From assembly GCA_049282265.1 (NCBI GenBank), contig JBAPTR010000171.1, positions 1 through 21,871 on the forward strand: 21,871 nucleotides of DNA. The letters run 5' to 3'. Below, one piece after another: positions 21,110 through 21,871 of this stretch. Position 1 is the first letter of the stretch. Each line of letters begins with the position of its first letter. The translations under genes were made by a program, and so were the position numbers. The DNA comes from CAYUCJ01 sp049282265 (lineage in GTDB: Bacteria; Desulfobacterota; DSM-4660; Desulfatiglandales; Desulfatiglandaceae). The notes beneath the pieces are model-generated. The model was not told the origin of the DNA and searched no databases. It worked only from the letters and a program-made list of their open reading frames with translations.

Positions 21110-21584
21110 TTTTCTTGCGATCCTCAGGACCCTTACTGAATACAAGGTTGATTTTATAATCGTCGGGGGTGTTTGCGCTGTTCTTCACGGCGCACCAGTA
21201 TCCACTTTTGATCTGGACCTGGTCCATTCTCGAGATCCCGGGAACATTGATGGCCTCATGTCAGCGCTCCAATCCCTTGATGCCTATTTCCGCGGACAAG
21301 GCAGTAGAATCATTCGGCCTACCCCCAGGCACCTGTCTTCACCCGGTCACCAACTTCTTTTGACTCGAGCAGGGCCTCTGGACCTGCTTGGTATGATCGG
21401 CAAGGGAAGGGACTACAAAAAGCTTCTGAAAAGCTCTGTTGAAGTGCACCTTTCGGAAAATCTGAAAGTTCGTACGCTAAGGCTCGGCACACTGATTGAC
21501 ATCAAAGAGGAAACCGCTCGCGATAGAGACAAGGCCATGCTGCCTATTCTTCGTCGCACCCTCGAGGAAAAATCAAAAATGTGA
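21087..21584 (+). CDS. Nucleotidyltransferase (MNT/AbiEii-like)
   Basis: This is a 165-residue single-domain nucleotidyltransferase. The catalytic pattern GG-x-D-x-D is read as IIVGGVCAVLHGAPVSTFDLDLV (residues about 25-47), the G-G helix followed by the D-x-D strand. A basic C-terminal helix (ETARDRDKAMLPILRRTLEEKSK) ends the protein. The GTG start (21087-21089) has GGGAG 6 nt before it and overlaps the small upstream gene. Enzymes of this group modify proteins, RNA or small molecules by NMP transfer, and many act in toxin-antitoxin or abortive-infection systems; the target here is unknown. Confidence 0.75.
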   Translation: MISTPIPDFLAILRTLTEYKVDFIIVGGVCAVLHGAPVSTFDLDLVHSRDPGNIDGLMSALQSLDAYFRGQGSRIIRPTPRHLSSPGHQLLLTRAGPLDLLGMIGKGRDYKKLLKSSVEVHLSENLKVRTLRLGTLIDIKEETARDRDKAMLPILRRTLEEKSKM

Positions 21585-21632
21585 AAGATTAGAAGGAAAA
21601 AGCTGAAATATTCATTGCAAAAGGAGAAAAAA

Positions 21633-21720
21633 ATGAAAAACTGGGAGTGGTAAACGCCCTTTATCCCATGCCGACCACCCTGGTGGGGTCAACGGTCATC
21701 GGCAAAGGGATAAACAGTTT
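21633..21720 (+). pseudogene. Frameshifted flavin-reductase-family fragment
   Basis: From the ATG at 21633-21635, which has a fine ribosome site (AAAGGAG), the frame hits TAA after six codons. If one A is restored in the A-run at 21636-21640 the reading becomes MKKLGVVNALYPMPTTLVGS, the typical start of flavin-reductase-family proteins, continuing through TVIGKG. Beyond about 21715 the family likeness ends, so the rest of the gene is also lost. It is a remnant, or a sequencing indel next to a deletion. Confidence 0.65.
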
Positions 21721-21824
21721 ATGGATCATCAGATATTCTGTTGACCCGAAACCCCGGTTATCTTATGATTACTCAAACCACAAGATGAACAGGGCATCCT
21801 TTATCAGCACATTGGAGGTGAAAA

Positions 21825-21871
21825 ATGAGGCGCAGTGGTTCCGCATTTCTAGGTGTTTTTTTCGGGGTTGT
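21825..21871 (+). CDS. Start of an unidentified gene, cut by the window end
   Basis: The ATG at 21825 is preceded by GGAGG at 7-nt spacing. The visible residues MRRSGSAFLGVFFGV look like the positively charged and hydrophobic start of a signal peptide or membrane segment. No family can be named from 15 residues. Confidence 0.5.
   Translation, partial: MRRSGSAFLGVFFGV

Overview
This window looks like a chromosomal segment from an anaerobic Desulfobacterota (deltaproteobacterial) bacterium, probably a sulfate reducer or syntroph relative. The reasons are the mercury-methylation pair hgcA-hgcB, a prismane protein (Hcp) next to an HcpR-type Crp/Fnr regulator, sigma-54-dependent two-component systems, a PEP-CTERM/exosortase-type regulator and CAAX-protease-like protein, and moderately GC-rich DNA. 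No rRNA, tRNA or CRISPR was seen.

Layout. (1) 1-1349, minus: edge of a PEP-CTERM/exosortase-linked locus. It holds a partial CAAX-protease-related membrane protein and a prsR-like sigma-54 regulator broken by an internal deletion that removes the Walker A region. (2) 1679-6353: a ZraSR/ZraP-like envelope metal-stress module. A Spy/ZraP-like periplasmic protein and a YHS-domain metal protein (both minus) each have a good -24/-12 sigma-54 promoter. They diverge from a Met-rich sensor kinase and its sigma-54 response regulator. A recurring GTATCC motif, partly arranged as GGATAC-N3-GTATCC palindromes, lies about 115-185 bp upstream of the predicted start sites and looks like the regulator's enhancer. 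(3) 6475-9571, minus: a four-gene operon of CadC/ArsR-type metal repressor, metal-efflux permease, HgcA and HgcB. It is driven by a TTGACA-N17-TATATG promoter covered by a 26-bp near-palindrome, so mercury methylation appears to be under metal de-repression here. (4) 9988-12267: a conserved unknown protein, a 168-bp MITE-like palindromic element, a DUF2461 protein and a universal stress protein. (5) 12403-14342: a G-quadruplex-like tract, a Phd/YefM-RelE/ParE toxin-antitoxin pair, a cluster of three strong hairpins and an AT-rich secreted protein, which together look like acquired DNA. (6) 14415-17309, minus: a tight cluster of HD-domain zinc-ribbon protein, ferredoxin-like protein, cupin and MetE/UROD-like methyltransferase. 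(7) 17408-20861: a nitrosative-stress module of hcp (with terminator), a siroheme/4Fe-4S reductase-like gene and divergent hcpR, with two TTGAC-N4-GTCAA operators. (8) 20912-21871: a small protein plus MNT-type nucleotidyltransferase pair, a frameshifted flavin-reductase fragment and the start of another gene.

The strongest biological story is metal and redox defence: three separate regulatory systems (sigma-54/ZraR-like, ArsR/CadC-like, HcpR) can each be read from regulatory sites in the DNA, and one of them governs hgcAB.
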